NCBI GenBank assembly: GCA_037576195.1
Contig: CM075104.1
Span: forward strand, 20,910,211 to 20,974,210
Reading direction: 5' to 3'
Origin: Phytoseiulus persimilis
Taxonomy: Eukaryota; Arthropoda; Arachnida; Mesostigmata; Phytoseiidae
DNA: 64,000 bases
This document shows, in pieces, positions 25,301 to 36,365 of this stretch; the stretch's first letter is position 1; each line of letters begins with the position of its first letter. The notes under the pieces are model-generated. The model was not told the DNA's origin and made no database searches. It worked only from the letters and a program-made list of their open reading frames with translations. The position numbers were made by a program, and so were the translations under genes.

Positions 25301-28300
25301 GGAAGTTGAAGAAGACTCGGAGCAGACTACGCAGCGCGTATTGAAGTGGGGATCACATGCAGGTTTATCCGTTGATGACCCCTGCCTGGACGGCCGAGCA
25401 TGTTGCGCAGTGGCCCTCTCAATTTTCTGGGAACTGGTCACCACTTCGAATGAGTGATGGGTTTCGCGTGCTACGAGGGTACGGAGCTGTTGCCTCTAAG
25501 CTCGTTTCAGGATATGTGTTTCTTGCAGATCGGCCCCTTCGTCGCAACGGGGAAGAAGCTCCCACATGACCCGAATCGAGCGGGTCACGGAGGATGTCGA
25601 GATGCTTCCACTCATTCGTCCCAGGTGACTGGTCGATTTCGGGCGAAGAACCAGTTTCTTCATGGTTGCGAGGCAGCGGCCTCGATCCCTGAGCCTCGCA
25701 TTCTGCTGTATCTCGACACAGATCAGATTTTCACGGTTAGCCCATGCGGTTTAATCGGTGTCTTCCCGATGTGCCGAAATTTATTGCGACGAAAACCCGT
25801 AGGGCCGAGAAAAAATCCTGTAGGGCCGAAAACCTTTTCTCTCGTTCCGATGGTCGAGCGAATCGAGCTAAGATTCTATGCACAGCACTGGGTCTGAGAG
25901 ACTGCTTTTGCTGAAGCGGAGAGGGACTAAGTAAATCATAAAGACAGTGAAGGGGTTTTCGGCCCTACGGGATTTTTTCTTCGGCCCCACGGATTTTCGT
26001 TACAACGGGCTTTTTCTTCGGCACTTCGGGTTTTCGGTGCAATGAATTTCGGCACATCGGGTATGAACCGTTTAATCATCAGCCAAAGTCATGGAGTCGG
26101 GACCGGAAGGCTTCCCCATTTCAAAACGCGTCCATCAGTGACGAAACTGCTGCTGGTCGCATTTCAGCGACCCCCGCTGTCGTCGACGAGCGCGAAGAGC
26201 CGTGTTGTACCTAGCTGCGAAGTGCGCGGTTCATTCTCGTCAGGCTTCAATTTGCAGCTTTCTGCTTCCTCCTGCTCGGTGTCGCCCTCCGCCACGCTCT
26301 CTCCCGCTCCCCCTCCGTTGCGTGCTCATCCTCGAGACAACAGTGAATGGAGCGTCGATTAGTTTCCTCTTGATGAACTTCTGCGAAGTCTGATTCCCTC
26401 GTCCTCTCGGAGCTCGCACACAGGCACCGCCGGTCGACGGTTCGTCCGTGCATCCGCTTGTTGGCGGCTTCGGTCGTAAGTTGTCTGAACTCGTTTTGAA
26501 CAGCTCACATGCACAACAAGACGAGATCCGTCTGATTGCTTCGCGCACTTCCACTCCGCTTGTCCGCGGCTCGCTCACTGTCGGTTGCCCCTTTGCCAAC
26601 GCGAAAGCCTCAGAGGCTCTTTCCCTCAACCGGCAGTGGGTCTTTTCTACCGTAGTATTTTCCTCTCTCTCTCTCCCTCTTCCGAGCCGTTTCGTTCTGG
26701 CACTCGGAGGCCGATGTTGTGTCAGAGAGGCGCGGGATCAACTGATTGACAATAATCTCTTCGCTCATTAGTGCGCGGGGAGTTAGCCCGAAAACACCGG
26801 AGCGGGGGGGGGGGGGATGGGAGGGAAAATAACCACGACGGGAAAGCACATTCCCCGAGCCCAGAGGCGCTAATGGTGCATTGACGGTGACGCCACAGAC
26901 TCTGCCGCTGTGATCGACTACATACTGGGCGCGCGCAAAGAACAAGAGCGCACATGAGCCTGCCGCGAGGAATCCTCACGCACAGTGAACGCATTCAGCG
27001 CGCATCAATCCGGCCCTCATGATCCTGAGGAGCTGCTCCGCCTCGGTTCGTATTCAAAGAAAATTCGAGCAGTCAAGCAGGAATGAGGGTTCCGGACCCG
27101 AGGGATTTCTTTCGTAACTCGAGGGTATGCGGGTTCCTGAACTCGGTTTCTAACGCTAAGACGTTCCATAGGCAGCCTCAGATTGGCAACTAGGTTCGGG
27201 AACTCACCTTGAAACTCCTTGCGTGCTGCGCTGACATTTGTCACAATATTGGCAACATGGCCGAGCACCGTTGCAAACAAAAACAATCCTAGAACGAGCT
27301 GTATGATGAGGAACAAGTATTGGCCTTTGGTCCTTGGTCTCGGGAGGTCCCCCACCGTCGTAAACGACAGAGTGGACCAATAGAATGCGTGCAGGTACTC
27401 GCAAACAGTGTCGTTTCCGCACATCGAGTTGTTGAACCAGCGTTCTCCCGAACCGAATACGTCGTTCTTGTCGATGATGTGTGATATACAAGCGTTCCAA
27501 TGGAATATGACCAGAACGTAGTGGGTGAGGTTGATCGCACGAAACACGTTTGGGTAGTTGGTGTGTCGTTCTGTCCGGTCGAGGAATGCCCAGAACCGGT
27601 AGATTTTCACCAATCGGAATCCCCGTAGTATCGAATTGAAATGTATGGACAGATAAAGGAAATCCAATGGCAGTAGACAGAGTGCGTCGATGTAGAACAT
27701 TGTTGAGTTGAGATAGTGGTTACGTAGCTTTTCACCGTCCGTCTGCAAGACTCCTTCGTCGAGGTAGCCGGTTCGGAAGTGGAAGAAAATGTCGAGTACA
27801 TACAGAAAGTCGGCCATATAGTCCAGAGTGAACCAGACCGGCAGAGTTTCGCTGGTGATTTCACTGAAGCTGAACCGGTAGATTATGACCCAAAAGTTGT
27901 ACAGGAACGCTATGCTGACCACCAGCGACCAGTAGTAGCAGAGTCGTCCCGAGGGATCGAACACAAAAGTCCAACGGCAGCCCGACTTCTCGCCAGGATC
28001 CCACTTCTCGAACTCCTTCTTGATTTCTTTGCGCCGCTGCTCACGGGTCTTCTTAGAGATCTCCACGGCGACTTGATCACTCCGCTGCGACGGCGGATGG
28101 CTGCCGTTGGGGTTGGCGGAGCCAGAGGGAGCCCCCGCAGCGGAAGTTGAAGGAGTCCCACGATTTCCACCAGCTGTGGCGGCAGCAGCCGCTGCTGCAG
28201 CAGGTGTCGCTCCTCCGGCGGCATCGGCCGACGCCGCGGAGACCGCTCGTCCTTGAGCGTTCGATGGCGTCGCCCTCATTTGAGGGCTGTGCGGCAACAG

Positions 28301-28930
28301 GAATTGGTTCGTGTGCTCAGAGGCGATTTTACCCGTTACAGTTTCAACAACGCCCTCGGCTTGCAGTGAAGGATCGGAGAAGTGGCCGCGCGCCGAGGAT
28401 AGATTCGATCTCGATGTAGTCCGTGAACGGAGCTGTGCGGTTTCGGGGTTGAGGCCGGCACGCGTGCGGAGGACGTCGCCTGCCAGGTTGGCGTTTAGTC
28501 GTGAGTGCAAAGAACCGGTGTCTAGGAACGCGAAGTCATCGCAGGCGGGATCGACAACCAAACTCTGGCTCGACGCGTGAGAGAAGGGATTGAACGGCTG
28601 TGCCTTGGTGGCGATGTCGTCGTCGTCTCCGTTGTCGTTGTCGTCGTCGTCGTCTCCGTTGTCAACGTCGTCGTGTTCTGGCCTGCTGCGTATCGTTGCC
28701 AGATCGGCGGTCGAGCAGAGCGACAGAAGACGTCCGTTCGAGCGGCTGACGGCTTCAATCTGTGATTTCGGAGTTCCGGCCAACGACGTGCGCCCCTCGC
28801 GTACCGATTCTTCGGGGTCGTCCTGCCTCCAGCGGCTCTGGCCGCCAGCATTACTCGATTTTCGGCTGTTAGAAGACGTTTGCAACGAAGCCGACGAAGA
28901 TGTCGTGCCATTGCCCTGTTGTCGAAGCAT
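19072..28930 (-). CDS. Cyclic nucleotide-gated channel, CNG-like (CNGL) type
   Basis: Six exons on the - strand: 28930-27208, 24616-24323, 23723-23418, 21669-21067, 20037-19816 and 19319-19072. Every intron is phase 1, and the sum is 1131 codons plus TGA. Residues 1-290 are low-complexity. Six helices follow (about 330-565), with an S4 holding [19 protein letters not shown] and a pore reading [17 protein letters not shown]. Next come a C-linker (about 575-660), a cyclic nucleotide-binding domain with FGEISIL and NRRTA (about 665-775), a long variable tail, and a C-terminal coiled coil (about 1069-1113). The order matches a CNG-family cation channel subunit of the plasma membrane opened by cGMP or cAMP. 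The filter lacks GYG, fitting a non-selective pore. The ATG at 28930 is preceded by an in-frame TGA 18 bases upstream, which supports this start. The first three exons are firm; the last three are inferred from splice sites, phase and similarity. Confidence 0.88.
19816..20037 (-). CDS. CNG-like channel exon 5: Pro/Ser/Thr-rich tail
   Basis: Acceptor TCCTTCCTTGCAG, donor CAG|GTGAGT. Encodes [20 protein letters not shown], then a Ser/Thr/Pro-rich stretch ending [10 protein letters not shown]. No domain is visible. It joins its neighbours in phase 1, as all other introns of the gene do. Confidence 0.6.
21067..21669 (-). CDS. CNG-like channel exon 4: post-domain linker
   Basis: Acceptor TCATTCTAG before 21669, donor GTATGC at 21066-21065. 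It opens with [20 protein letters not shown], which resembles, from memory, the segment that follows the binding domain in the insect CNG-like channel, and closes with a His/Pro/Gln-rich stretch ([17 protein letters not shown]) ending TTFTLQ. The 603 bases stay open in one frame. The middle (about 21290-21543) is less convincing and could be a retained intron, since a good GTGAGC donor sits at 21543-21542. Confidence 0.6.
23206..23417 (-). other. Read-through continuation of CNG exon 3: possible short C-terminus
   Basis: If the GTAGGT donor is not used, the frame continues for about 70 codons ([17 protein letters not shown]...[10 protein letters not shown]) to a stop at 23206-23208. This would make a channel that ends soon after the binding domain and lacks the coiled coil. 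It may equally be intron sequence that happens to be open. Confidence 0.35.
23418..23723 (-). CDS. CNG-like channel exon 3: cyclic nucleotide-binding domain
   Basis: Acceptor TTTCTTTCAG, donor GTAGGT at 23417-23416. Encodes [17 protein letters not shown], the phosphate-binding cassette [10 protein letters not shown] with NRRTA (Arg722 and Thr723 in the predicted protein), and the C helix ending [14 protein letters not shown] Thr after the key Arg is the residue linked to cGMP preference in CNG channels (established for the vertebrate family). Confidence 0.93.
24323..24616 (-). CDS. CNG-like channel exon 2: C-linker and start of the nucleotide-binding domain
   Basis: Acceptor TTCGTTCGCAG, donor GTGAGT. 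Encodes [20 protein letters not shown], then [10 protein letters not shown], then [20 protein letters not shown], ending [10 protein letters not shown]. These are the conserved C-linker and first beta strands of CNG channels. It joins exon 1 at ARKEFQ in phase 1. Confidence 0.93.
25765..26061. mobile_element. Foldback/MITE-like element with modular inverted arms
   Basis: The left arm 25765-25834 (starting CCCGATGTGCCGAAATT) is closely matched by the reverse complement of 25952-26061. The right arm carries one extra unit of about 39 bases, so the arms are built from repeats of the type CCGTAGGGCCGAAAAC. The central spacer is about 117 bases and non-coding. It is probably a non-autonomous DNA element, age unknown. 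Confidence 0.7.
26804..26816. repeat. Poly(G) homopolymer, 13 bases
   Basis: Uninterrupted G run inside CNG intron 1. Confidence 0.9.
27208..28930 (-). CDS. CNG-like channel exon 1: N-terminus and all six membrane helices with pore
   Basis: A single 1723-base exon encodes residues 1-574 and the first base of codon 575, with a GTGAGT donor at 27207-27206. The acidic run (residues 87-105) comes from a GAC/GAT microsatellite and the alanine run (244-251) from GCN repeats. [20 protein letters not shown] precedes S1. The pore helix and filter (TTVGD, 524-528) and the S6 helix ([20 protein letters not shown]) are intact. Having the whole transmembrane core in one exon suggests intron loss or a retrotransposed ancestor, which is inference. 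Confidence 0.92.
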
Positions 28931-30880
28931 AATACTCCGTCGACGTCACCGCCGCCGCCGCCGCACGATTATCCCGACACGAGGTCGTAGACCGACAATC
29001 ACAACAGCGGCAGCCCGACGAGTGCGAGATGGAGCGAGAGCAGCAGCCTCTCGAGGACGACCCCTTCGGATTGGAGGTATTCAACGCCGCTGAATACATT
29101 TCAGAAACGAGACCTTCTCATCAAACGCGCTGTTCCCTCACTTTCCACCCACACGTTCACTATACTCAGGCGGGCACGATTTCACACACTCACAGACACG
29201 ACAGACCGATGTGCTCTTCACGCCAATTCACAGGTCACAGCAGCTTTTGCTCCGGTTCCTTTCGTTATTCCTCCTCGGTGGGTGCCGCGGCTGGCTTCGG
29301 GGGCTGGTTAGCTTACGTAACAAATCCTTGATGTCTGCAAGATCCTTTGCGTGTCGCGCTGGAGCTAACAGACCCGGTGCGTTCGATGATAATGCAGTCT
29401 TATGTGCTCGACTCCGGGAAGACGTTTGTCTCTCACCGCATCATGATGAGGACGGCGGCGATAGCGGTGCTTCTACTCTTGTTGTTGACGATGCGAGCGA
29501 GCGATGGGACATCAGCGGCGGTGGCGCTAACAACGACAGCAGCGACGACGACAACGGCGAACGATCCTGAGTTATTGTTGCGTTAAAGTTGTGATCCATT
29601 GACGAGGAGGAAAAATATCATGTAGTCTTTGGTTATTGTGTCGTTGATGATGAAACTCTATCCGCCGCTGCTGCTGCTGCTGAAGTGTCGATCGAGCACT
29701 CAATACTTCTGACGAATAGCGGGATCCGAGAGGGGGGATTATTGACGCCGATTACGCCGGCAGTTCAAGAAAAGGTGAAGCGTCGAACTAGTCGATTGCA
29801 AAAACGGCCTCTGCAGACGAATCCGATGCAAAACATTTGAGCCGGTCACGGTTTCCGCGTTACGACGGCGAACAGGAACTGGAGCCACCACCTGCTGCCA
29901 TTCCAGACGTCCCGACGTTGTGAGCCGTGTCGTGCACTGGAGAGAGTGAGCTCACTGCATCCTCAACTACGTTTCACACAAAACTGCGTGCACGTACGGC
30001 ACGGACGAGCTTGCGGATGAGCGATGATCGACAGTCTGTAAGATAGGCTACAGCGGCCACCCAGACACAACACACGAAGGAAGACGAGCTACGAATAGAG
30101 CTAGGAGGATGGATGCCGCAAACTAGGCGCCATCTGGTGGCTCCATCCAACAAATCGCCGACGGGAAAAGAAGGAAGGCAATGGCGTGCTGGGGCCTGAG
30201 AAAGGCCGTGCAGAAAGGGAATCCAGAGGAACGAAGGGACGCTCGACGTACGGTTAACCCAGCGTGAACTGTCACAGTGCCCAACCGTCGACGAAGCTGA
30301 CCGCCACCCGCGGCGTGCTCGCCGACAGCGGGGTTCGTCTTGGGATCCTTGCGGACACCCGAGCTCCGTTTGACAGTCTTTGGGAGCTAGAAGAGGATCT
30401 AACCGAACGGAGATATCGGATCACATCGGCAGAGATGAGTTGCTCTAGGGAAACAGGATGAAGCAAGCGGCGCCGTCACGGAACTCTGAAGGCTCCATCT
30501 TGGGAGAACAACGCGCGAGAAGTTTCGGAGGGGTTCGGGAACCTGTAGTTTTTCTCCCGAAAGCCGCTCTACGATCGACATGTGAGCGGGCCCACGGAAC
30601 AGACGGGAGCGGAGTTTCATCGAATCCTTTTGAGGAATTTCACGCTCTAAGACCTCTCGCCTAAGGAATCGACGTCGATAAGCTAACATCTCGGCATATT
30701 AAGCTCGATTCGAATCCTGAGCTCTTCTCGGATATCATTCTCAAAGGTTCCCCTCCCATCGAGGGCTAGCTTGATTGATTATTGAGGGCTGACGTTGATC
30801 GCGTGCAACCAAGCTTGAGCACGGAAAATTATGTGGTGGAACACGCCTCCTTTGGAAGGCGAGGTAGTTTTCATGGGTAA
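28931..30880 (-). other. 5' flank of the CNG-like channel: 5' UTR/promoter region, unresolved
   Basis: Contains trinucleotide-repeat-rich sequence (GCC runs near 28.95 kb, GCT runs near 29.67 kb, ACG/GAC near 29.52 kb), as often found in first exons. No convincing TATA box, initiator or upstream splice pair could be fixed, and ORFs on either strand show no family match. Confidence 0.4.
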
Positions 30881-30916
30881 CACCTACCAACGAGCTAGAA
30901 CCATAGGAGCTGGATC

Positions 30917-31000
30917 GGTAGGGGATTCGCGCCTCATGGCTGTATCGGGTTCATTCGCTCCCGTGAAGCTAAGCAGGGTCGATTAGGAGTATTTATACGT
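30917..31000 (+). pseudogene. 5S rRNA-like fragment (internal promoter region)
   Basis: Bases 30966-30980 read AAGCTAAGCAGGGTC, which is the box A of the 5S rRNA internal promoter, followed by GATTAGGAGT, resembling the GGTTAGTACT that follows in 5S. The flanking parts do not fold or match as a full 5S gene. It may be a 5S-derived SINE or a pseudogene scrap. Chance similarity is possible. Confidence 0.3.
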
Positions 31001-34000
31001 GGCGGTTAATTATCTTCCTTTGCGTTGATCCATACCTCGGCTTCGCTAGGGGAGGGGAGTGGATAGGAACTGAGGTGCACAAACTGGTGGCTTCGATGAA
31101 AGAAGTTCTCCCCATCTCTAGAAGTCAGCAAGCGTACAGAAATACAACTACCTCTTTCTCTCCAACGAGCCGTTTCGAACACCGAGAACCATCTCATTGC
31201 TTGAGCGAGCGTACCAGTGAACTCTCTGCCGTTCCCGCAGTTCCTTAGCTCTGATGTAACGGGCTGTCTCTTCCACCGGGAAAAGCCTTGTGGCATCTGT
31301 TATCAAGGGGTTCTGAATCGGGGCTGACGCGACACACGGGCGGAAGTGACTCGACTTCGAAACAGCGAAGTGATCCTTCCAAGATCATTACAAGGCTTTC
31401 ATTGAACAACCGAGCGGAAACCGGGAACTATCATCATACCAATCGCAGGAGACCGATCGTCCAGGTAGTGATCCTGGCAGACCGACATCTGATCGGTGAG
31501 GAGGCAGTATCATGTCAGGTCAGTCACGCCAAACGAGCGTGCAAGTTCCCAGTGCTGGCCGAAACGGTGCACAAATCAACCACCTCTTCTGGTTGGATAG
31601 TGTGCTGCTTCTCACAGATGCTACACGAGAGGCGATTTGTAACTTTTGCCGTGGAGGTCATGCACTTGAACTTGAACGTCCTCTTCTAGGCGATCATCCG
31701 AATTTCCGTGTTCTCCCTCCTTTCGGTCATATCGCGGTGGAGGATTTCTGATTTTTTATCGACAGCTAGAAGGATGATGCGCATTTCGGTCATTGATTCG
31801 GCTGGACGATCACCCTTTTATCAGAGTGATCTCCTGGTCAGCTGGTCTTGAGAACGGCGAATGTCAACCGATCGAGTTCATCCGGTTTGGATCAGTCTAA
31901 GAAGTTCTCTTTATCAAAAGGAGATACGGGACAGATGCCAAGAGGACGCGAATTCGTGACGAATGAGAGATTCTTAGGCTGGTACGATCGTACGCCGTCC
32001 TTGGGCTTCGAACGGAGCGACCTTCGGCGTGGGTTCGGTATCCTTTCCCGCATCGGATCATTCGACCTACTCTCGAGAAGAACGGGGTCAACTTTGAGCC
32101 GCTCTGTGTAACGCAGTTTTTGAGCGATCTTCACCAGTGCCCGAGATACGCGTTATCCTCTCAGCTATCCTAGGGAAAGGGGAAACCCGAATCCGGGCTA
32201 TTTCTCACCGGGGAATGGCCGAAAGCAGGCAGAATACGAAAACTCGCGAGCCAAGCTGACTGGCTTCTGTATGTCATGGAGTCGTTTCTACCTCCACAAT
32301 TTTCTCGTATGAATCTTGCGTGGAAACCGTGAGTCGAGCAATGCATTGCTGGCGGCCGGATCACGTTGTTCCGGAAACGCTACGAATCCTCTGACATACC
32401 TACCAGAAGATAGACAGGGGATATATCACAATCAACATGAAATAAGCAAAAGAAAGAGTTCAGGGATGGAGGCCGAAGTGGCGGAGTCCGTATTTGCGAA
32501 GTGGATTCTTATAACGGATGAAGAGCGTATGGAGTATGAGAAAATCGAATCAATGGGTTGAGGCAGCACTTCCAGAGGCTCCAGGAAAAACTGTGAAGAA
32601 TCTGGATATCTCAGTCGAGGGATGGAAAATCATTTCGGGCCAGCGGCACCGTTGTACGATTGAAGTTCCGACGAATCCAGGAGTGAAAAGCACTCAGATT
32701 GTGCCTGGCATCTCGGTGGAGTCGATGATTGCTATTCGCCGAGATGATCCAATGCTGAATCAAGGAAGACGCCAAAGTTCGCCAATCCTCATACTGTGAC
32801 GAACGCCTTGGATGTGATCAGCTCAATTGATCCTTTTAAACGTTCAGTATCTTCTCAGAGAGGTCTGCATGATCCGATAATCTTGGAGAATATCGACAGG
32901 AACGATTCCCTCCAGAGAATGCTGTGAGCTTGAATGGGAGAGCCTTCGTCGTCGACACAGGTAGACAAGGAACGATGTGTCGAACTGTAGCCCTCGAGCA
33001 TCATAAATTCGGAGTCATAAATCATTCGGAGTCGCGAACAGGCGTGATGTAAGCTCCATCAGCGGCTGCTGACATCCTGTCGCGTCCGGAACCTTCATCG
33101 ATTATACATAGTATGTTCTCGGATGTATGTATTGGAAGGATGCAGGGTGACAGCGGGGGACCGCACGACTTTGAAATTCGGAGCCGGGGGGATGGGGGGG
33201 GGGGGGGTGATAACTGCCCGTATCCTCATCATCGAGATTCTCATGGAAAAACAGCCCTGCAACCCGCTCCGAGGCGGAGGACTCGCGTTCAACACGAGCA
33301 CCGCAGACGAAGTTCATAGATGAAATCGAATATGTAAGGCACCCATGGAGGAAACCGTTTACAAAATCAAGAGTAGTCGATCTTGTGTAAACAGAATCGC
33401 TCGGTATTGGTGGGAACAGGAACAGGATCGGTTTTTATCCTCAGAGGCTGGATCCAATCAGTTCGCAGCGAACACATAATCTTTTCAGAGATGACTCTTG
33501 CGGGTATCGAGGGCAGACCACTCTCGGAAACTTCTGCCCGAGGTTTGACTGTTTTTCCGAAGTAGTCGGAGTCTTTCTATGCTCCTCCACCAGATCTCCG
33601 GCAATGAATTTGTCATGCTTCCCAGTATAAGCGCTCTTCCGACTGTCGTCTGCTGGTCCCGACCCTTTCGTAGAGAGCTGAGCTTGAAAGTGCACTTTTC
33701 ACCTGGCCCAGTGAATAAGTGTGAACTCGATCAATGATCTGGCAGAAAGAAATGCATGAGCGGTAGATTTTTCTGACAACAGCGAAGCGTCGGTGGGCCT
33801 TCAGTACGATGTTGGAGTGAATTCGAAAATTATTGACCCCTCCTCAGATTACTAGAGATCGGAGAAACGATTCTTCATACCTCCTTCGTAATGATCCATA
33901 TCGGGCCGTGGACTCCTCTTCTCCCCGCTGGTTCGGTTCTTGAGAAGCCAATCTTGAGCGGAAACGATCTGTCATCCATTGAGGGAAAAATGTTCGGGTA

Positions 34001-36365
34001 AAATCTGTTGCCCAATCCGGAAGCCCTTCACGGGCGAGGGCTGAAATACGACTCCTGAACCCTCCTTTCCTTGGAGAGAACGGCACCAGGGAGTGATGCT
34101 CTCTGACACCGAGATGAACCGATCCTCTCGACAATAAACTCATAAGCTTTATGATCCAACAGTCAGCGAGCACGACGACAATCCCATTCTCTGGCTCTGC
34201 AAAACGATGCCTTCTTCATGAATCGGAAAACCGAATATTCGAGTCGATTCCGATGGATGTTCGACTGCAAATATGTCATCACGTGCGATTCTTTAAAAAA
34301 GAGACGCTGTTCAGATCATTTGAGCCGCAGAGTCTCGGAAGATCACGAAGGCGCTTTCGAAACGAGTTGCCACGTGTTCTTCCTAGCGCTGCAACAAACG
34401 GCAGAACTTGATCGACGCACTCGAGGAGGCAATAAAAGTGTTTGGAGGAACGAGGTATTCCAAAAAGCTAAGTCTCTAGCAGAACGACTCGTAGGGAGAG
34501 AAACCCCTTCGTCACGGCTGCCGAAATTGAATGCGCGCAGATCCCTCTCAGACGTTACAACCGTGCTGAGGCGCAACCAAAAGACATAAGGGTCGGTTTT
34601 GGGCATCGAAGAATTCCGGGAACCAATTATATGGGTTGATTGCCCTCCCCTAGGGAAAAAATTTCTAATATTCAGTGTATTCCAATCACCCCCTATCCTT
34701 TTATCCAGTTTCTCATCTTACTTAAGAACTCCCGTGCTGAAACAAATTCTGAAAAAATCTCAGAAAGGAAAATAATCCTACATGGAAGCGAAAGTGAAGA
34801 GCACAGTTCCAAAAGTTCATATCTCCACTTTTTTAGTTCTTTGGGAAACAACGAAGAACGGTATTCTTTCATTCGATCGGCGAGATTCTCTTGATACTAG
34901 TTCAGGGTGACCCTGCCACGGAGTGCATTCTCGCGGCAAAACAGTCCAACCCAATATTGGCCAAATGTGGATGTCGTTCCGAATCTGCAAGCCTGGAGTA
35001 TCTACAACTGTATGCAGAGGTGCCCTGACTGTAGACGCAAAACAGAGAGGACGGAATGCTTTCGAGTTCGAGCTGGAGGTTGCTGTTTATTGGAGACAGA
35101 ACTGCTATTGGATGACATCGATCTCATGAGAAAATAATGTAATCGCAAGAATTTCCTCTCCGGATGCTCAGTTCATGTACACAGATGACAATAATGAACT
35201 CGTCGACACTCCACTACACAACCATTTGTCGAGACTTTTCCCCGATTCGACATTCAAGTAGTCATGTTTAGCGGACATGGAAAATGGGGGTTATGGGAAC
35301 TGGCACCCGGATGTTACGTTCTGAATCTCAACCCGATTCTCGATGGGTGAAAGCATTAAGGAAGTTGATAATTTCAGAGTTCTTGTCTGTACCACGGAGT
35401 GCGGGATATGGAGGCCTACCATATTCTGCCATTGCCTACAATTGGTGAATGTGAAGACGTGTCAGTTTGGAGCTGGGCTCCTCTGATCCTCCAAGGCTCA
35501 ACACTCGGAAGCCATGCGAGTCAATGGATGGAAATATCGATCGGGGCCCGTTGATTACGCGTGAAAATATCAGTCCGATCGAAAGAGTCCGAAGGTTGAC
35601 GATTGGCGATTCCTCGTCCCGGACCCTCTGCTGGTTTTATGGCTATTCCGCAACACCCAACAAGCTTGCGCTCAGCAAAGGAAAGCCTCCGAACATCGTT
35701 TGAGCTGGTGTGATCCACAAAATTCGTTCATTCATCGAGTTACAAATTCTTGTGCAGATTATAGGTTTTTCTGCTGTTTCTGATTTCATTGGCTTTGAAG
35801 CCACGCTTCGCTCAGGCGACGGATTCGAACGACGCATGAATCCAGGGCCTTGGGCTCCAGGGAGCTTGTTTCCATTGGAAATCAGCAAAAAATAAGAATC
35901 GTTATCGTTGTGTCATTCGAGCGAGGTCATCAATCTTCGTCGCTGTCTCCGTCAACAACGGGAATACCGGCTCCAAGGAGGGGAAGAGAATCTCTGCTGA
36001 CCTCACAATACTGGAGAGCTATCGCGCGTGGGCTAGGCAGTATACGACGACCAGAACATGCGAGTAGCAAACCATTGTGCGAATCTCTTCGTCAATTTCT
36101 TGATGATGACGTTTGATTTCTGCATGACCAATTCGTGGCACATAATGTAGCAACGGTGAAGTCTTCCTCTTCTAACGGCGCGACATAACTTCAACTTTCA
36201 GGATATAGCTGGAGTCACGATGCTTGTTAAGGTTCATGATGCCGTTTTATTTCGGCATTTCGGCGAGGTAGGATGATGACCGAGAAATCTGGTAGCTCTC
36301 GGTAAGAAAGATCTTCAGAACTCCTTCCGTCAGCTCAGGGAAATCCGGAACCCCGTTACATCTCA
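31001..36365. other. Intergenic, no recognisable gene
   Basis: Only short ORFs and a G14 run (33194-33207). A phrase like VVDTGRQGTMCR near 32.95 kb recalls a retroelement aspartic protease but lacks support around it. The rest is featureless to my reading. Confidence 0.55.
33194..33207. repeat. Poly(G) homopolymer, 14 bases
   Basis: Uninterrupted G run in an intergenic stretch. Confidence 0.9.

Larger units (their letters stand above)
24617..27207 (-). other. CNG-like channel intron 1 with a foldback element
   Basis: Phase-1 intron of about 2.6 kb. It holds the inverted repeat at 25765-26061 and a G13 run at 26804-26816. No exon-like sequence was recognised in it. Confidence 0.7.

Noticed and set aside
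28590-29093. 167-codon open frame on the + strand
   Set aside because: It lies opposite CNG exon 1 and its 5' flank and is made of Ser/Arg-rich translation of the same trinucleotide repeats; no domain.
32930-33010. Retroelement protease-like phrase VVDTGRQGTMCR
   Set aside because: Only one short motif with no neighbouring gag, RT or integrase in frame; too weak to call.
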